Positions 15,746 through 25,165 of a stretch of 64,000 bases of DNA are shown here, one piece after another. Both the position numbers and the translations under genes were made by a program. The notes beneath the pieces were generated by a model that searched no databases, was not told where the DNA came from, and saw only the letters and a list, made by a program, of their open reading frames with translations. This DNA comes from Halolamina litorea (lineage in GTDB: Archaea; Halobacteriota; Halobacteria; Halobacteriales; Haloferacaceae), in NCBI RefSeq assembly GCF_026616205.1, contig NZ_JANHGR010000002.1, positions 62,001 to 126,000 on the forward strand, given 5' to 3'. The stretch's first letter is position 1; each line of letters opens with the position of its first letter.

Positions 15746-17101
15746 TCAGAACTCGAAGCCCCCGGTCTCCCCTGCAGTCTCGTCGTCACTCGGAGCGTCG
15801 TCGCTCTCGCCGTCGGTCCCGGCCCAGTTCCCGATCCCGCCGGTGGTCGCCGCCTCACTCGCCGGCGCGCTCCCGTCGTCTCCCGGCGCGCCGTCAACGG
15901 GTTCGGCGGCGACGAACGAGCCGAACGTGTCGTCGACGACGGTGGGTTCGCCGGTCTCGCCGCTCTCGACGGTCTGGGTCGAAAGCGGGCGGTCGGTTCG
16001 GAGCGTCCCGTCGGCGTCGTCGACGGTCGTCGTCACCGCGTCGGCGGTCGAAGCCGCCGTGTCCCCGACCGCGTTCCCGTCGTCCTCGACGCTCGCCGTG
16101 CCCGCGGCCCCCGAAACACCCAACCGCTGGGTGTCCGTGCTGTCGTCGACCGGTTCGGTCGACTCGGCCGTCGACCAGCGCCCCGCGTCGCCGAGCGACT
16201 CCCTCGGCTCCTCGGTCGATGCCTCGCTCGCGGTGACTCGGCCTGTGGCGAACGCGGGATCCACGTCACCTGCGTCGAGCGAGCGGTCGGGGTCCTCGAC
16301 GTCGCAATCGGCTGTCCCGCCGGCACCGGGTGGAAGCCCGGCCGCTGCGGGTATCGTCGGCGACGGGTCGGTGTGCTCCGGGCCGGCCGCGTTCGGCGAC
16401 GCCGCCGGAACGCTGGTCCCGCCGTCGAGCTCCGTGGTCCGCGACTGGCCGCCGCCCCGTGCCCGTTCGATCTCGCCCTCTGCCCGCGCCTGTTCGGCTT
16501 CTGCCCGGGCTTTCGCCGCCTCGGCCTCGGCGCGGGCGGTCTCTGCCTCTGCGCGGGCTTTCTCGGCTTCCGCTTCGGCGCGGGCCTTCCGTGCCTCCTC
16601 GCGAGCTTGCTCGACCGACTCACCCGAGCTTCGGGGGGCCGGCTCGACGGACGCCGCGGTCCCCCCCGCGACGCCGTCGCGCTTGACCGGCGGAGCGGGT
16701 TCGATCGCCGGCTGGGGCTCGGGTTTGGGCTGTTGGACGAACTCAACGACCCCGGCACCCTCCTCGCGGGTGACGGTCACGTCGTACTCCCGCGGATCGA
16801 GTTCGATGATGGTCCGGATTGACTCCAGCCCGTTGGCGTCGCCGGCGACCGCCCGGTAGCCCCGGTCGACCTCCGGCAGCGGCTCGACCCGGTCGATCCC
16901 GGCGATCCCGTGTTTGGTGACGGAGGTGATGACCTTCGGCGCGAACCCGCCGTGGCTGCCGGCGACCGCCGAAACCAGCCGGCCGACGGTGCCGCCGGCG
17001 TCGCCGCCGCCGAGGTTACTGATCGCGGCCATCGCCTCGCTGCCGGCGCTACTGGTCGCGTCACCCAACTGGTCCAGTAAGCCGCGCTGTCCCCGACTCA
17101 T
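15746..17101 (-). CDS. Hypothetical acidic protein with KARAEAE-type coiled coil
   Basis: Unrecognised protein of 451 aa. The N-terminal 130 residues look folded (GGFAPKVITSVTKHGIAGIDRV, a strand-rich DPREYDVTVTREEGAGVVEFV). A Pro-rich link follows, then about 55 residues (about 170-225) of near-uniform repeats of KARAEAEAE and TARAEAEAA, certain to form a long helix or coiled coil. The last 200 residues are Asp/Ser/Thr-rich and presumably disordered. There is no signal peptide and no membrane segment. It could be a haloarchaeal scaffold or cytoskeleton-associated protein, but there is no direct evidence for any function. Confidence 0.72.
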   Translation of the reverse strand: MSRGQRGLLDQLGDATSSAGSEAMAAISNLGGGDAGGTVGRLVSAVAGSHGGFAPKVITSVTKHGIAGIDRVEPLPEVDRGYRAVAGDANGLESIRTIIELDPREYDVTVTREEGAGVVEFVQQPKPEPQPAIEPAPPVKRDGVAGGTAASVEPAPRSSGESVEQAREEARKARAEAEAEKARAEAETARAEAEAAKARAEAEQARAEGEIERARGGGQSRTTELDGGTSVPAASPNAAGPEHTDPSPTIPAAAGLPPGAGGTADCDVEDPDRSLDAGDVDPAFATGRVTASEASTEEPRESLGDAGRWSTAESTEPVDDSTDTQRLGVSGAAGTASVEDDGNAVGDTAASTADAVTTTVDDADGTLRTDRPLSTQTVESGETGEPTVVDDTFGSFVAAEPVDGAPGDDGSAPASEAATTGGIGNWAGTDGESDDAPSDDETAGETGGFEF

Positions 17102-17312
17102 GGCTCACCACCGACCGACCGTGGACCGCAAACGGCGACTCGTGGCGTGGATCGCCGGCCAGACGGCTCGACCCGCGGGTTTCCGCCGCGGCCGGAGCCC
17201 CCACGCCACCCGCACATACACGCCTCGACACAGGCCACGTACGTATATCCTTCAGCCGACACCCCCTCGCCCTGACCGTGGGCTACAAGCCGCTGCTTTC
17301 CCACCCTGCGGT

Positions 17313-17930
17313 ATGGACGCCGACACGTTCCTCGAGGACATCCGTGCCGCCCACCGGACCGAACTCTCGCGGCTGAGTTCCTCCAAAGCCGTCTACGCGC
17401 TCACCCGCGGGGAGATGGACGGCGACGCCGTCCGGCGCGGGATCGCACGCGAACTCCACGCCCTCGCGCCGGTTCTCGACGGCTGGGCCGACGACGCCGA
17501 CGGCGACGTGGCCGACCTGTTCGCTGAGGCCACCGACTTCGCGGCAAATGCTGCCGAGAGCTTCGACAGCGGGGCAGCCGCCGGGGGAGACTCGGTCACA
17601 CACGTCACCGCCGACGCCCTCGGGGCCGTCGAGCCCGCCGACCGGCCGGCGGCGATGGCGGCGGCGTTCCTCGTGCTCGAAGAGCTCGCCGGCCAACTGG
17701 TCGGCTTCTTCGTCGGCGACGCCGACCGAAAGAGCGCCGACGAGTTCCGCGCGTTCCGGGGCGAACTCGGTGAGTTCCGCGATGCGGCCGCCGACCTGCT
17801 CGCCGACCGGGCCGACGACGGCGACTGGGAGGACGCCCATGAGGTCGGCACCGGCGTCGTCGAGGGTGCCTACGACTGGTACGTCGGGACGTTGGAGTCG
17901 ATGGGTGTCGAACCGAAAAACGTCTGCTGA
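17313..17930 (+). CDS. Conserved all-helical hypothetical protein
   Basis: Soluble protein of 205 aa that looks entirely helical and resembles a ferritin-like or four-helix bundle in pattern (FLEDIRAAHRTELSRLSSSKA, AMAAAFLVLEELAGQLVGFFVGDADRKSADEF, GAYDWYVGTLESMG). I cannot see a complete set of iron-ligand ExxH motifs, so a rubrerythrin assignment is not supported. Similar haloarchaeal proteins have been annotated inconsistently. The ATG at 17313 is chosen; a TATA-like GTATATCC at 17245-17252 would give a leader of some 40 bases. Confidence 0.72.
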   Translation: MDADTFLEDIRAAHRTELSRLSSSKAVYALTRGEMDGDAVRRGIARELHALAPVLDGWADDADGDVADLFAEATDFAANAAESFDSGAAAGGDSVTHVTADALGAVEPADRPAAMAAAFLVLEELAGQLVGFFVGDADRKSADEFRAFRGELGEFRDAAADLLADRADDGDWEDAHEVGTGVVEGAYDWYVGTLESMGVEPKNVC

Positions 17931-17973
17931 GGCCGTATCGGCGGCGCTCGGGAGAGAGCTGTATCCCTCAATA

Positions 17974-17996
17974 GTTCCACTCGAAACGAAGGGGTT
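17974..17996 (+). repeat. Isolated near-perfect ORB
   Basis: The plus strand reads GTTCCACTCGAAACG followed by AAGGGGTT, a better consensus match than most sites in oriC itself. It stands alone in the 69-base convergent gap between two hypothetical genes, about 12.4 kb from ORB 9. No second ORB or AT-rich core accompanies it, so it is unlikely to be an independent origin. Confidence 0.78.
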
Positions 17997-17999
17997 CGC

Positions 18000-18269
18000 T
18001 CAGTTCTCGCCGTCGTCCCGGACCGCGCGGACGGCCTCGAGCGCGGCGTCGACGCGCTCGCTCACGTCGCCGCCCGTCGCCTCCCGGAGGTCACCCAGCG
18101 CGTGGAGGTGTTGCATCAGGGTGTCGCCGTCGGGCGCCTCGTCGGCGGCCGCGAGCGAAGCGATCCGGTCGGACTGGTCGTAGAGGCGGCGCTGGACCTC
18201 GGCGTCCTCGGTCGCCGCGCTCGCCTGTCTAAGCTCCTCGCTGGCCGTCCTGAGCCGGTCGTCGGTCAT
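18000..18269 (-). CDS. Small conserved helical protein
   Basis: 89-residue acidic protein starting MTDDRLRTASEELRQASA. Regular spacing of Leu, Ala and Ile over two long helices (about 3-45 and 50-85) suggests a helical hairpin or a short coiled-coil dimer. No catalytic residues are apparent. Haloarchaea carry many such proteins of unknown function. An upstream in-frame start at 18320 would add 17 basic residues and is less likely. It is divergent from uvrB, 101 bases apart. Confidence 0.72.
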   Translation of the reverse strand: MTDDRLRTASEELRQASAATEDAEVQRRLYDQSDRIASLAAADEAPDGDTLMQHLHALGDLREATGGDVSERVDAALEAVRAVRDDGEN

Positions 18270-18370
18270 GGCTGTAGCGTCGGCTTCCCGGCGGGAAAGC
18301 CGTTCGGCTCGGCGTGGCAAGGTGTTCCACGACCGGGTCGCTCAAGTCCGTTCGACCCGTGTTTTCCCCA

Positions 18371-20431
18371 ATGAGCGACTCCCAGAGCGGCCCGCTCTCT
18401 CCGGACCGGCCCGACGCCGAGCGCCCGTTCCGCGTCGACGCTCCCTTCGAGCCCGCGGGCGACCAGCCCGAGGCCATCGAGCAGCTTTCCGAGGGGTTCC
18501 GCGAGGGGATGGACACCCAGACGCTGCTGGGGGTCACCGGCTCGGGGAAGACCAACACCGTCTCGTGGACCATCGAGGAGATCCAGCGGCCGACGCTGGT
18601 GATCGCCCACAACAAGACTCTCGCCGCACAACTGTACGAGGAGTTCCGCGAGCTGTTCCCGGACAACGCCGTCGAGTACTTCGTCTCCTACTACGACTAC
18701 TACCAGCCCGAGGCCTACGTCGAGCAGACGGACACGTTCATCGACAAGGACGCCTCGATCAACGACGAGATCGACCGCCTGCGCCACTCCGCGACCCGCT
18801 CGCTGCTGACCCGCGAGGACGTGATCGTCGTCGCCTCGGTCTCGGCCATCTACGGGCTGGGCGACCCGCGTAACTACGTCGACATGTCGCTGCGCCTCGA
18901 ACAGGGCGAAGAGATCGGCCGCGACGAACTGCTCGGACAACTGGTCGACCTCAACTACGAGCGCAACGACGTGGACTTCACGCAGGGCACCTTCCGCGTC
19001 CGCGGCGACACCGTCGAGATATTCCCGATGTACGGCCGCTACGCCGTCCGCGTGGAGTTCTGGGGCGACGAGATCGACCGCATCCGAAAGGTCGACACGT
19101 TGGAGGGCGATGTCGTCAGCGAGGAGCCCGCCGTCCTGCTCCACCCGGCGGAGCACTACTCGATCCCGGAGGACCGACTCCAGAACGCGATGGCCGAGAT
19201 CGAGGAGCTGATGGACGACCGCGTCCGGCACTTCCAGCGACAGGGCGACCTCCTCGCCGCCCAGCGCATCGAAGAGCGCACCACCTTCGACCTGGAGATG
19301 CTGCAGGAGACGGGCTACTGTTCGGGGATCGAGAACTACTCGCTGCACCTCTCGGACCGCGAGCAGGGCGAGGCGCCCTACACGCTGCTCGACTACTTCC
19401 CCGACGAGTTCCTCACCGTCGTCGACGAGTCCCACCAGACGCTCCCCCAGATCAAGGGGCAGTTCGCCGGCGACAAGTCACGGAAGGACTCGCTGGTCGA
19501 GAACGGCTTCCGGCTCCCGACCGCCTACGACAACCGCCCGCTCACTTTCGAGGAGTTCCAGGAGAAGACCGACGAGACGCTGTACGTATCGGCGACGCCC
19601 GGCGACTACGAACGCGAGCACTCCGACCAGATCGTCGAACAGATCGTCCGCCCCACCCACCTCGTCGACCCTGCCATCGAGGTGACGAGCGCCGAGGGCC
19701 AGATCGAGGACCTGATGGAGCGTATCGACGACCGGATCGAGCGCGAGGAGCGCACGCTCGTCACCACCCTCACCAAGCGAATGGCCGAGGACCTCACGGA
19801 GTACCTCGAAGAGACAGGGGTGAACGTCGCCTACATGCACGACGAGACCGACACGCTCGAACGCCACGAGATCATCCGATCGCTCCGACTCGGCGAGATC
19901 GACGTGCTCGTCGGGATCAACCTCCTGCGTGAGGGGCTGGACATCCCCGAGGTCAGCCTCGTCGCCATCCTTGACGCCGATCAGGAGGGGTTCCTGCGCT
20001 CGACGACGACGCTGGTCCAGACGATGGGTCGTGCGGCCCGGAACGTCAACGGCGAGGTCGTGCTGTACGCCGACGAGCGCACCGACGCGATGAACGACGC
20101 GATCGAGGAGACCCGCCGCCGTCGGGCGATCCAGCAGCGGTTCAACGAGGAACACGGCTTCGAGCCCCGCACCATCGAGAAGGCGATCGGCGAGACGAAC
20201 CTCCCCGGCAGCAAGACCGACACATCGGGGACGACGACTGGCGACGTGAGCGACGCCGACGACGCCGCTCGCCAGATCGAGCAGTTGGAGGACCGCATGG
20301 AGGCGGCCGCCGAGAACCTCGAGTTCGAGCTCGCGGCCGACATCCGCGACCGCATCCGCGAACTCAGACAGGAGTTCGAACTGGACAGTCAGGAAGAGGG
20401 TGTGGTGCCGGAACCGGACGGCGAGTTCTAG
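18371..20431 (+). CDS. uvrB: Excinuclease ABC subunit B
   Basis: UvrB of bacterial-type nucleotide excision repair, 686 aa; it receives damaged DNA from UvrA, verifies the lesion and recruits UvrC. Walker A is GVTGSGKT (54-61). The damage-verifying beta-hairpin carries [14 protein letters not shown] forms the Walker B/DEAD-like motif. Helicase motifs V-VI appear as [10 protein letters not shown] and QTMGRAARN. The C-terminal UVR domain that contacts UvrC is [21 protein letters not shown]. It is full length and intact. uvrA and uvrC are not in the window. Its TAG overlaps the convergent gene's stop in a shared CTAG. Confidence 0.97.
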   Translation: MSDSQSGPLSPDRPDAERPFRVDAPFEPAGDQPEAIEQLSEGFREGMDTQTLLGVTGSGKTNTVSWTIEEIQRPTLVIAHNKTLAAQLYEEFRELFPDNAVEYFVSYYDYYQPEAYVEQTDTFIDKDASINDEIDRLRHSATRSLLTREDVIVVASVSAIYGLGDPRNYVDMSLRLEQGEEIGRDELLGQLVDLNYERNDVDFTQGTFRVRGDTVEIFPMYGRYAVRVEFWGDEIDRIRKVDTLEGDVVSEEPAVLLHPAEHYSIPEDRLQNAMAEIEELMDDRVRHFQRQGDLLAAQRIEERTTFDLEMLQETGYCSGIENYSLHLSDREQGEAPYTLLDYFPDEFLTVVDESHQTLPQIKGQFAGDKSRKDSLVENGFRLPTAYDNRPLTFEEFQEKTDETLYVSATPGDYEREHSDQIVEQIVRPTHLVDPAIEVTSAEGQIEDLMERIDDRIEREERTLVTTLTKRMAEDLTEYLEETGVNVAYMHDETDTLERHEIIRSLRLGEIDVLVGINLLREGLDIPEVSLVAILDADQEGFLRSTTTLVQTMGRAARNVNGEVVLYADERTDAMNDAIEETRRRRAIQQRFNEEHGFEPRTIEKAIGETNLPGSKTDTSGTTTGDVSDADDAARQIEQLEDRMEAAAENLEFELAADIRDRIRELRQEFELDSQEEGVVPEPDGEF

Positions 20432-21642
20432 AACGCCTCGGCGAGAATCGCTCGCTCGGTCGTCACGACGGCCGTCTCGTTCCCGGTTGCGGTCGGCGCG
20501 TTTTCACCGTTGGCCCCGGGCGGCGTGGCGCCGGCCGTTCCGTTCTCCCCGGCCGTTTCGTTCCCGTTCCCGACCGCTGTTCCGTTCTCCCCAGCCATCG
20601 TTCCGTTCCCGGCAGCGGTCCCGTTCGCGCCCGTCGAGTTCTGCCCGTTCTGCCCGCTCGCGTTCGGCGCGGCGCCGTTCGAGTCCTGCCCCGTGCCGGC
20701 TGTGCGGTTCTCGCCGGTCACGTTCGTACCGGTGCCAGCCGGCGGTCCGCGGGTCGTGTTCTCGACTGCGTTAGTGCCGTTCATCCCGTTCGCCCCGGCG
20801 GCGTCGGTCCCCGTCCCCGCGGTTCGGTTCTGCCCGGCTTCCCCGGGGGCGGCGCCGTTGGTGGTGTTCTGCGACCCACCGGTCGCGTTCGGCGGTGTTG
20901 ATCTGTTCGAGGCTCCGTCGGTTCCCTCGGGTCCCGCCCCCTCAGGCGGGCCGTTCGCTCCCGGGCCGCTCCCGTTCACCTCCGAGGTGTTCGGCCCGAC
21001 GGCGTCGGTCCCGCCGACGCTATCGGGCGCGCCGTCGGCGTTCTCGGGGGGACCGCGCTCGGTCCCGTTCGGCGGGCCGCGGAGTCCGTCGCCGACACCC
21101 GGGCCGCCGATGGCTCGGGCGGCCTCGGCGACTTCACCGCCGCCGGTCCGGTTCGCCCGTTGGGCCACCTCGCGGACGGCGCTGACGTTCGCGCCGTTGG
21201 TGCGGAGCGCCTCCTCGGGGAGCCCCGCCGCCCGCTCGGCGGTCTGGTTCGCCCGGCGTTCGAGCGCACGGAGTTCGGCGCCCAGCGCGGCGAGTCGCGC
21301 TCGGTACTCCCCACGGCTCATGTTGCCGTCGGCGTAGGCTTGCTCGACCCGCGCCTTCTCGGCTTCGAGTTCGTCGAGGCGCTCGTCGAGGCGTCGCTGT
21401 TGGTCGGCGACGACTTGGGCTTTCGAGTCGTTCGACTCGGCGGCCGCGAACTGCCGGTCGAGCGACCGCTGTGCGACCTCGTTGTCCACTTCGGCCTGTT
21501 GGACCCCCACGACGCCGGCGAAGGTGGCGCCCGGCGCGGCATCCTCCGTCCCGGTTTGGGCTCCGTCGGCCAGCGCCGCCGCGGCCGGCACGCTCCCGGC
21601 GAGCACGACCAGCGCGACGACGAGCGCAGCGACTCGGTTCAC
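20428..21642 (-). CDS. Secreted, heavily N-glycosylatable Asn/Gly/Thr-rich protein
   Basis: 404-residue exported protein. An N-terminal Sec-type signal ([25 protein letters not shown]) precedes a helical domain (about 45-165) with an uninterrupted coiled coil ([20 protein letters not shown]). The remaining 230 residues are low in complexity and contain more than twenty N-x-S/T sequons (NGT, NRT, NAS, NET), a density expected of a heavily glycosylated surface stalk. No C-terminal anchor is evident. It lies just downstream of, and on the same strand as, the membrane winged-helix regulator at 21737, with 94 bases between them, so co-transcription is possible. Confidence 0.85.
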   Translation of the reverse strand: MNRVAALVVALVVLAGSVPAAAALADGAQTGTEDAAPGATFAGVVGVQQAEVDNEVAQRSLDRQFAAAESNDSKAQVVADQQRRLDERLDELEAEKARVEQAYADGNMSRGEYRARLAALGAELRALERRANQTAERAAGLPEEALRTNGANVSAVREVAQRANRTGGGEVAEAARAIGGPGVGDGLRGPPNGTERGPPENADGAPDSVGGTDAVGPNTSEVNGSGPGANGPPEGAGPEGTDGASNRSTPPNATGGSQNTTNGAAPGEAGQNRTAGTGTDAAGANGMNGTNAVENTTRGPPAGTGTNVTGENRTAGTGQDSNGAAPNASGQNGQNSTGANGTAAGNGTMAGENGTAVGNGNETAGENGTAGATPPGANGENAPTATGNETAVVTTERAILAEAF

Positions 21643-21736
21643 AGTTCACCCGTAGCGGTACGTCCCTAAAAACCGTCTACTCCGTCCACTCGGGTTCACC
21701 ACGATTAACCCAGCTTAACGGGCCGCAGTCGGGCGA

Positions 21737-22798
21737 TCACTCGTCGTCGCCGTCGTCGGGGAACTTCAGGACGTTCTCCCGGCCCAGTCGGAACGACTCG
21801 ACTTTCCCGTCGTCGCGGAGGCTCCCGACGACCTGACTCGTCCGGGCGGCGCTCCAGTCGAGTTCCTCGGTCACGGTCTTCTGTTTGATCCGACCGCCGT
21901 TCCGTTCGAGCAGTTGGATCACGCGCTCCTCCGGGCTGAGGAGTTCCTCGGGTGTGTCGTCGCCCGGCCCGTCGTCCGCGTCGGCCGCATCCTCCCCGGC
22001 CGATCCCTCGTCGGCTTGCTCGGCGGTGGGATCGGGCGGGGGCATCGGTGCCCCGTCGTCGTCGGTCGGTGCCTCGCTCCCTGCTTTCTCCGCCGCGCGT
22101 CGGCGGTAGTACCAACCGATCCCGGCGGCACCGAACAGCACGACGCCGACGATGGGCCCCCACGGCGGGAGCGAGTTCTCGGTCCGGAGGACGACGCGGG
22201 GCTGGCCCAAGTCGAACTCCCGGGGGCCCGTCCACGTCACCGAGCGCTCGCCCTCCCGGTCCGGCTTCGGTTCGGCGACGTCGGCGACGTAGCCGTCGGG
22301 CCAACTCACCGTGAGTTCGGTGTCCGAATCGAGGAAGATCCCCGCGAGCGCGTCGCCGATGGCGAGTCGGTCGCCGTCGACCTCGGCGAAGCCGACCCAG
22401 TGGAAGCTGTACCGGACGACGCCGTACTCGCCGCTCAGCGGGCTGGTCTGGGCCTCGACGGTGACGTTCTCGACGGCCATCTCCCGGCCGGTCGCGTTCT
22501 CGGCGGCCGCCACCGTCGACCGCATGCGCGAGGCGAACTGCGTGCGGTAGTCGCTGGTGTTGGTCTCGATGTCCCGCTGGAGGCTCTCGAAGGCCTCGGT
22601 GGTGTTCTCGTCGTCCAGCGCCACCCGGTACTCGATGCTCCACTGCGCGTCGCCGTCCGCCTCGACGGCCGTTTCCAGCACCACGGCGTCGGTCTCCACG
22701 TTCCCGGTCTGCATCGCCGGGAACTCCGCGGCGGCGCCGACCCCCGAGCTACAGAGCAGCAGCGTCAGCGCAACCGCGAGGACGATCCGTCGGTCCAT
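21737..22798 (-). CDS. Membrane-anchored winged-helix regulator with extracellular domain
   Basis: Protein of 353 aa. It has a signal peptide (about 1-25), an extracellular domain of about 200 residues with sequons (NTT, NTS, NAT, NVT) and a transmembrane helix GPIVGVVLFGAAGIGWYY (about 226-243) followed by RRRAAEKAG. A disordered acidic linker leads to a cytoplasmic C-terminal winged helix (about 290-350: LSPEERVIQLLERNGGRIKQ, then LDWSAARTSQVVGSLRDDGKV). The topology of sensor outside and DNA-binding domain inside suggests one-component transmembrane signalling. The likely target is its own locus with the adjacent glycoprotein gene, which is an inference. Confidence 0.88.
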   Translation of the reverse strand: MDRRIVLAVALTLLLCSSGVGAAAEFPAMQTGNVETDAVVLETAVEADGDAQWSIEYRVALDDENTTEAFESLQRDIETNTSDYRTQFASRMRSTVAAAENATGREMAVENVTVEAQTSPLSGEYGVVRYSFHWVGFAEVDGDRLAIGDALAGIFLDSDTELTVSWPDGYVADVAEPKPDREGERSVTWTGPREFDLGQPRVVLRTENSLPPWGPIVGVVLFGAAGIGWYYRRRAAEKAGSEAPTDDDGAPMPPPDPTAEQADEGSAGEDAADADDGPGDDTPEELLSPEERVIQLLERNGGRIKQKTVTEELDWSAARTSQVVGSLRDDGKVESFRLGRENVLKFPDDGDDE

Positions 22799-22932
22799 TC
22801 GCCCGAAACTGCGGCGGCCCGGAGTAAAGGCGTTGCCGTCCCGGTCGGGGGCTGTGAGCGCGGCGATTCGCCCGTCAACCCCCCGAAACGTCGGCCACAG
22901 CCCTTTTGCTGCCGCCCCGCGCAGTCGACGGC

Positions 22933-23106
22933 ATGGAAGCCGAAGACCTGTTGAAGCTCATACTGGTGTTGGTGGTCGCGTGGCTGGTCATCGGCCTGCT
23001 GGGCGAAGTGCTCGAACTGTTCACCGGCCTGCTCGGCCTGCTGCCGGACCTGCTCGGGGTCGTCATCGTCGTGCTGGTGATCCTCTGGCTGCTCGACCGG
23101 CTCTGA
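22933..23106 (+). CDS. Small two-helix membrane protein
   Basis: 57-residue protein MEAEDLLKLI... composed almost wholly of two hydrophobic helices (about 8-27 and 33-53) with a short acidic start and the end LLDRL. The ATG at 22933 is used; an upstream in-frame start adds a Pro-Arg stretch and is less likely. The segment VLELFTGLLGLLPDLLGVVIVV between the helices is typical of small haloarchaeal DUF membrane proteins. No function can be stated. Confidence 0.75.
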   Translation: MEAEDLLKLILVLVVAWLVIGLLGEVLELFTGLLGLLPDLLGVVIVVLVILWLLDRL

Positions 23107-23217
23107 ACCGTCGCCGCGCACCGCCCCGCCGACTGCCGCACACCCCGACGAGCTTTTTGCCGCCGACCGACGCCCTAGAGCCGTGCCCCACCGCTCAGCC
23201 AGCCCCTACAGCTATCG

Positions 23218-23718
23218 ATGAACCTTCGCGTCCCACCGGCCGTCGAACGCCTCGCCGACCGCCTCCACCCGAAGCTCACGCCCTTCGAGACCGTCCGTGA
23301 GCGCCACACCCTGGTCGTCAAGCGAATCGAGTCCGACACGTGGCAGGCGGGCGGCGGCGGCGTCCGCGAGCGGCTCCGCCGGATCCTCGACCGGACGCGG
23401 CCGTTCCCGGTCCGCATCGACGGCCTCGACTACTTCGCCGACCCGCCGGACGGCCGCGGGCCAGTCGTCTACCTCCGCGTCGAGAGCGAGGGGATCGAAC
23501 AGCTTCACCGGCGCCTCTGCGAGGAGTTCCCCGTCGTCGACGCGCTGGAGGGGCCGAACTACGTCCCCCACGTGACGCTGGCCCGCGGCGGCAGCGTCGC
23601 CGACGCCGAACGCGTCGCCGAAACCGAGATCGACCCCGTCGAGTGGACCGCCGAGCGGGCCCTGACGTGGGATCGGGAACACCGCGAGGCGGTCGACCGG
23701 TTCCGGCTCCGTGGCTGA
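23218..23718 (+). CDS. 2H phosphoesterase (2'-5' RNA ligase-like)
   Basis: Protein of 166 aa with the two H-x-T/S-x signatures of the 2H phosphoesterase superfamily: RHTLVVK near residue 30 and HVTLARG near 118. Members hydrolyse cyclic phosphodiesters at RNA ends (LigT/ThpR type). The spacing of about 90 residues and the small alpha/beta size fit the family. It is flanked by a small membrane protein gene and the ferredoxin gene, neither of which indicates a pathway. Confidence 0.85.
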   Translation: MNLRVPPAVERLADRLHPKLTPFETVRERHTLVVKRIESDTWQAGGGGVRERLRRILDRTRPFPVRIDGLDYFADPPDGRGPVVYLRVESEGIEQLHRRLCEEFPVVDALEGPNYVPHVTLARGGSVADAERVAETEIDPVEWTAERALTWDREHREAVDRFRLRG

Positions 23719-23814
23719 ACCGTAATCGTTCGAGCGCATCCGTGAAAGTCGTTTCGCGCCTTTTGGCCGGCCTAATCACCGCTATCGGGCGTTCTCTCGG
23801 CCTGAACCACAAAA

Positions 23815-23823
23815 CCCTATACG
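23815..23823 (+). promoter_or_regulatory. TATA box of the ferredoxin gene
   Basis: CCCTATACG is centred 27 bases before ATG 23846, which implies a leaderless transcript even though a purine-rich GGCAGGAGAA (23825-23834) lies between them. Confidence 0.65.
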
Positions 23824-23845
23824 GTGGCAGGAGAACGTCAATGTG

Positions 23846-24235
23846 ATGCCAACCGTCGAATACCTCAACTACGAAGTACTTGACGACCACGGCTGGTCGA
23901 TGGATGACGACGACCTGTTCGAGCAGGCGGCGGACGCCGGCCTCGACGCCGAGGACTACGGCACGCTCGAGGTCAACCAGGGCGAGTACATCCTCGAAGC
24001 CGCCGAAGCACAGGGCTACGACTGGCCCTTCTCGTGCCGTGCTGGTGCGTGTGCGAACTGCGCGTCGATCGCCAAGGAGGGCGAGATCGACATGGACATG
24101 CAGCAGATCCTCAGCGACGAGGAGGTCGAAGAGAAGAACGTCCGCCTGACCTGCATCGGGTCGCCGGCCACCGACGAGGTCAAGATCGTCTACAACGCGA
24201 AGCACCTCGACTACCTCCAGAACCGCGTCATCTGA
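23846..24235 (+). CDS. fer: Halophilic 2Fe-2S ferredoxin
   Basis: Plant-type [2Fe-2S] ferredoxin of 129 aa, the main one-electron carrier for the CoA-dependent oxidoreductases of haloarchaea. The cluster ligands are seen in [12 protein letters not shown] (C-x4-C-x2-C) and in RLTCIGSP. The N-terminus contains the acidic helical insertion characteristic of haloarchaeal ferredoxins ([20 protein letters not shown]). ATG at 23846 is chosen over the GTG one codon earlier because it sits at the expected start for the TATA box. Strong expression is likely. Confidence 0.96.
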   Translation: MPTVEYLNYEVLDDHGWSMDDDDLFEQAADAGLDAEDYGTLEVNQGEYILEAAEAQGYDWPFSCRAGACANCASIAKEGEIDMDMQQILSDEEVEEKNVRLTCIGSPATDEVKIVYNAKHLDYLQNRVI

Positions 24236-24277
24236 TCGGGCGGCGACGGCGGTCCCCTTTCTTGCACGCGCGAACGC

Positions 24278-25033
24278 CTAGAGCCCGCCCCAGCGCAGCG
24301 ACACCATCAGCCAGATCAACACCAACTGCAACAGCCCCTGCACCCCGCCCAGCATCGCGTTCCGCGAGCCGATCCGGGCGATGATGCTCGCGTCCGGCTC
24401 GGCCGAAGTCATCTCCTGATACATCCGGAGTTCGCCGGGCAGCAGGAAGCCGAAGCCCTGTACCGACAGCAGCGTCACGATCCCCAGCGAGAGCGCGACC
24501 ACCGTCGAGATCGACCCGAGGTCGCCGACAGTCGTCGCCACCCACGCGAGCGAGCCGACCGCCGAGAGCGCGAACAGCCCCTGCCAGCGCCGATCATCGA
24601 ACACCTTGAGCCGCCAGCCCGCGAGCAGCAGCGCCGGGATCAGGTTCGCGGCGGTGAACAGCGCCAGCCACGGCTCGCTGTTCGGGAAGTAGCCCAGCCG
24701 CTGAGCGAGCGTGATCCCGCCCGTGATGGTGATCAGCGCCATCGCGGGCAGGAAGAACGTCGTCTTCGGCGTCAACCGCGTGAACAGCGCGGCGCTCTCC
24801 TCGTCTTCCAGTCCCCCGGTCACCGGGCCCAGTACGGCCCCCATGAACAGGTCCGTCCCGGTCCAGAGCAGCCCCGCCATCACGTGGACGTACGTGTGGG
24901 TTTGTACGGAGGCCTCCCCGGAGACGATGTAGCCGACTGCCAGCACAGCGATTGCGACGACCCCGCCCGCGAACGCCGGGTTCGCCCGGGAGCCCAATCC
25001 TCGGATCGTACCACGCACCGAACGTGTCGACAT
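24278..25033 (-). CDS. Integral membrane protein, CopD/DUF2269-like pattern
   Basis: 251-residue polytopic protein with seven or so hydrophobic helices and a conserved His-rich segment, HTYVHVMAGLLWTGTDLFMGAVLGP, where the His residues face a predicted helix interior. This pattern resembles DUF2269 and copper-resistance CopD proteins, but the metal ligands of CopD are not fully matched. It is divergent from the histidine kinase (132 bases). The role is unknown; heme or metal handling is only a suggestion. Confidence 0.72.
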   Translation of the reverse strand: MSTRSVRGTIRGLGSRANPAFAGGVVAIAVLAVGYIVSGEASVQTHTYVHVMAGLLWTGTDLFMGAVLGPVTGGLEDEESAALFTRLTPKTTFFLPAMALITITGGITLAQRLGYFPNSEPWLALFTAANLIPALLLAGWRLKVFDDRRWQGLFALSAVGSLAWVATTVGDLGSISTVVALSLGIVTLLSVQGFGFLLPGELRMYQEMTSAEPDASIIARIGSRNAMLGGVQGLLQLVLIWLMVSLRWGGL

Positions 25034-25165
25034 GGGGGACAGTTCGATCGGTCCGACATAAGGTTACTCCTTGCTACGGTTTGGCGCCGCGGCGGTGTCG
25101 TTCGAACGACAGAGTATCCGGCGGCCGAAATACCCATTACCGACGTTCTCTATTGCCCAACCAGT

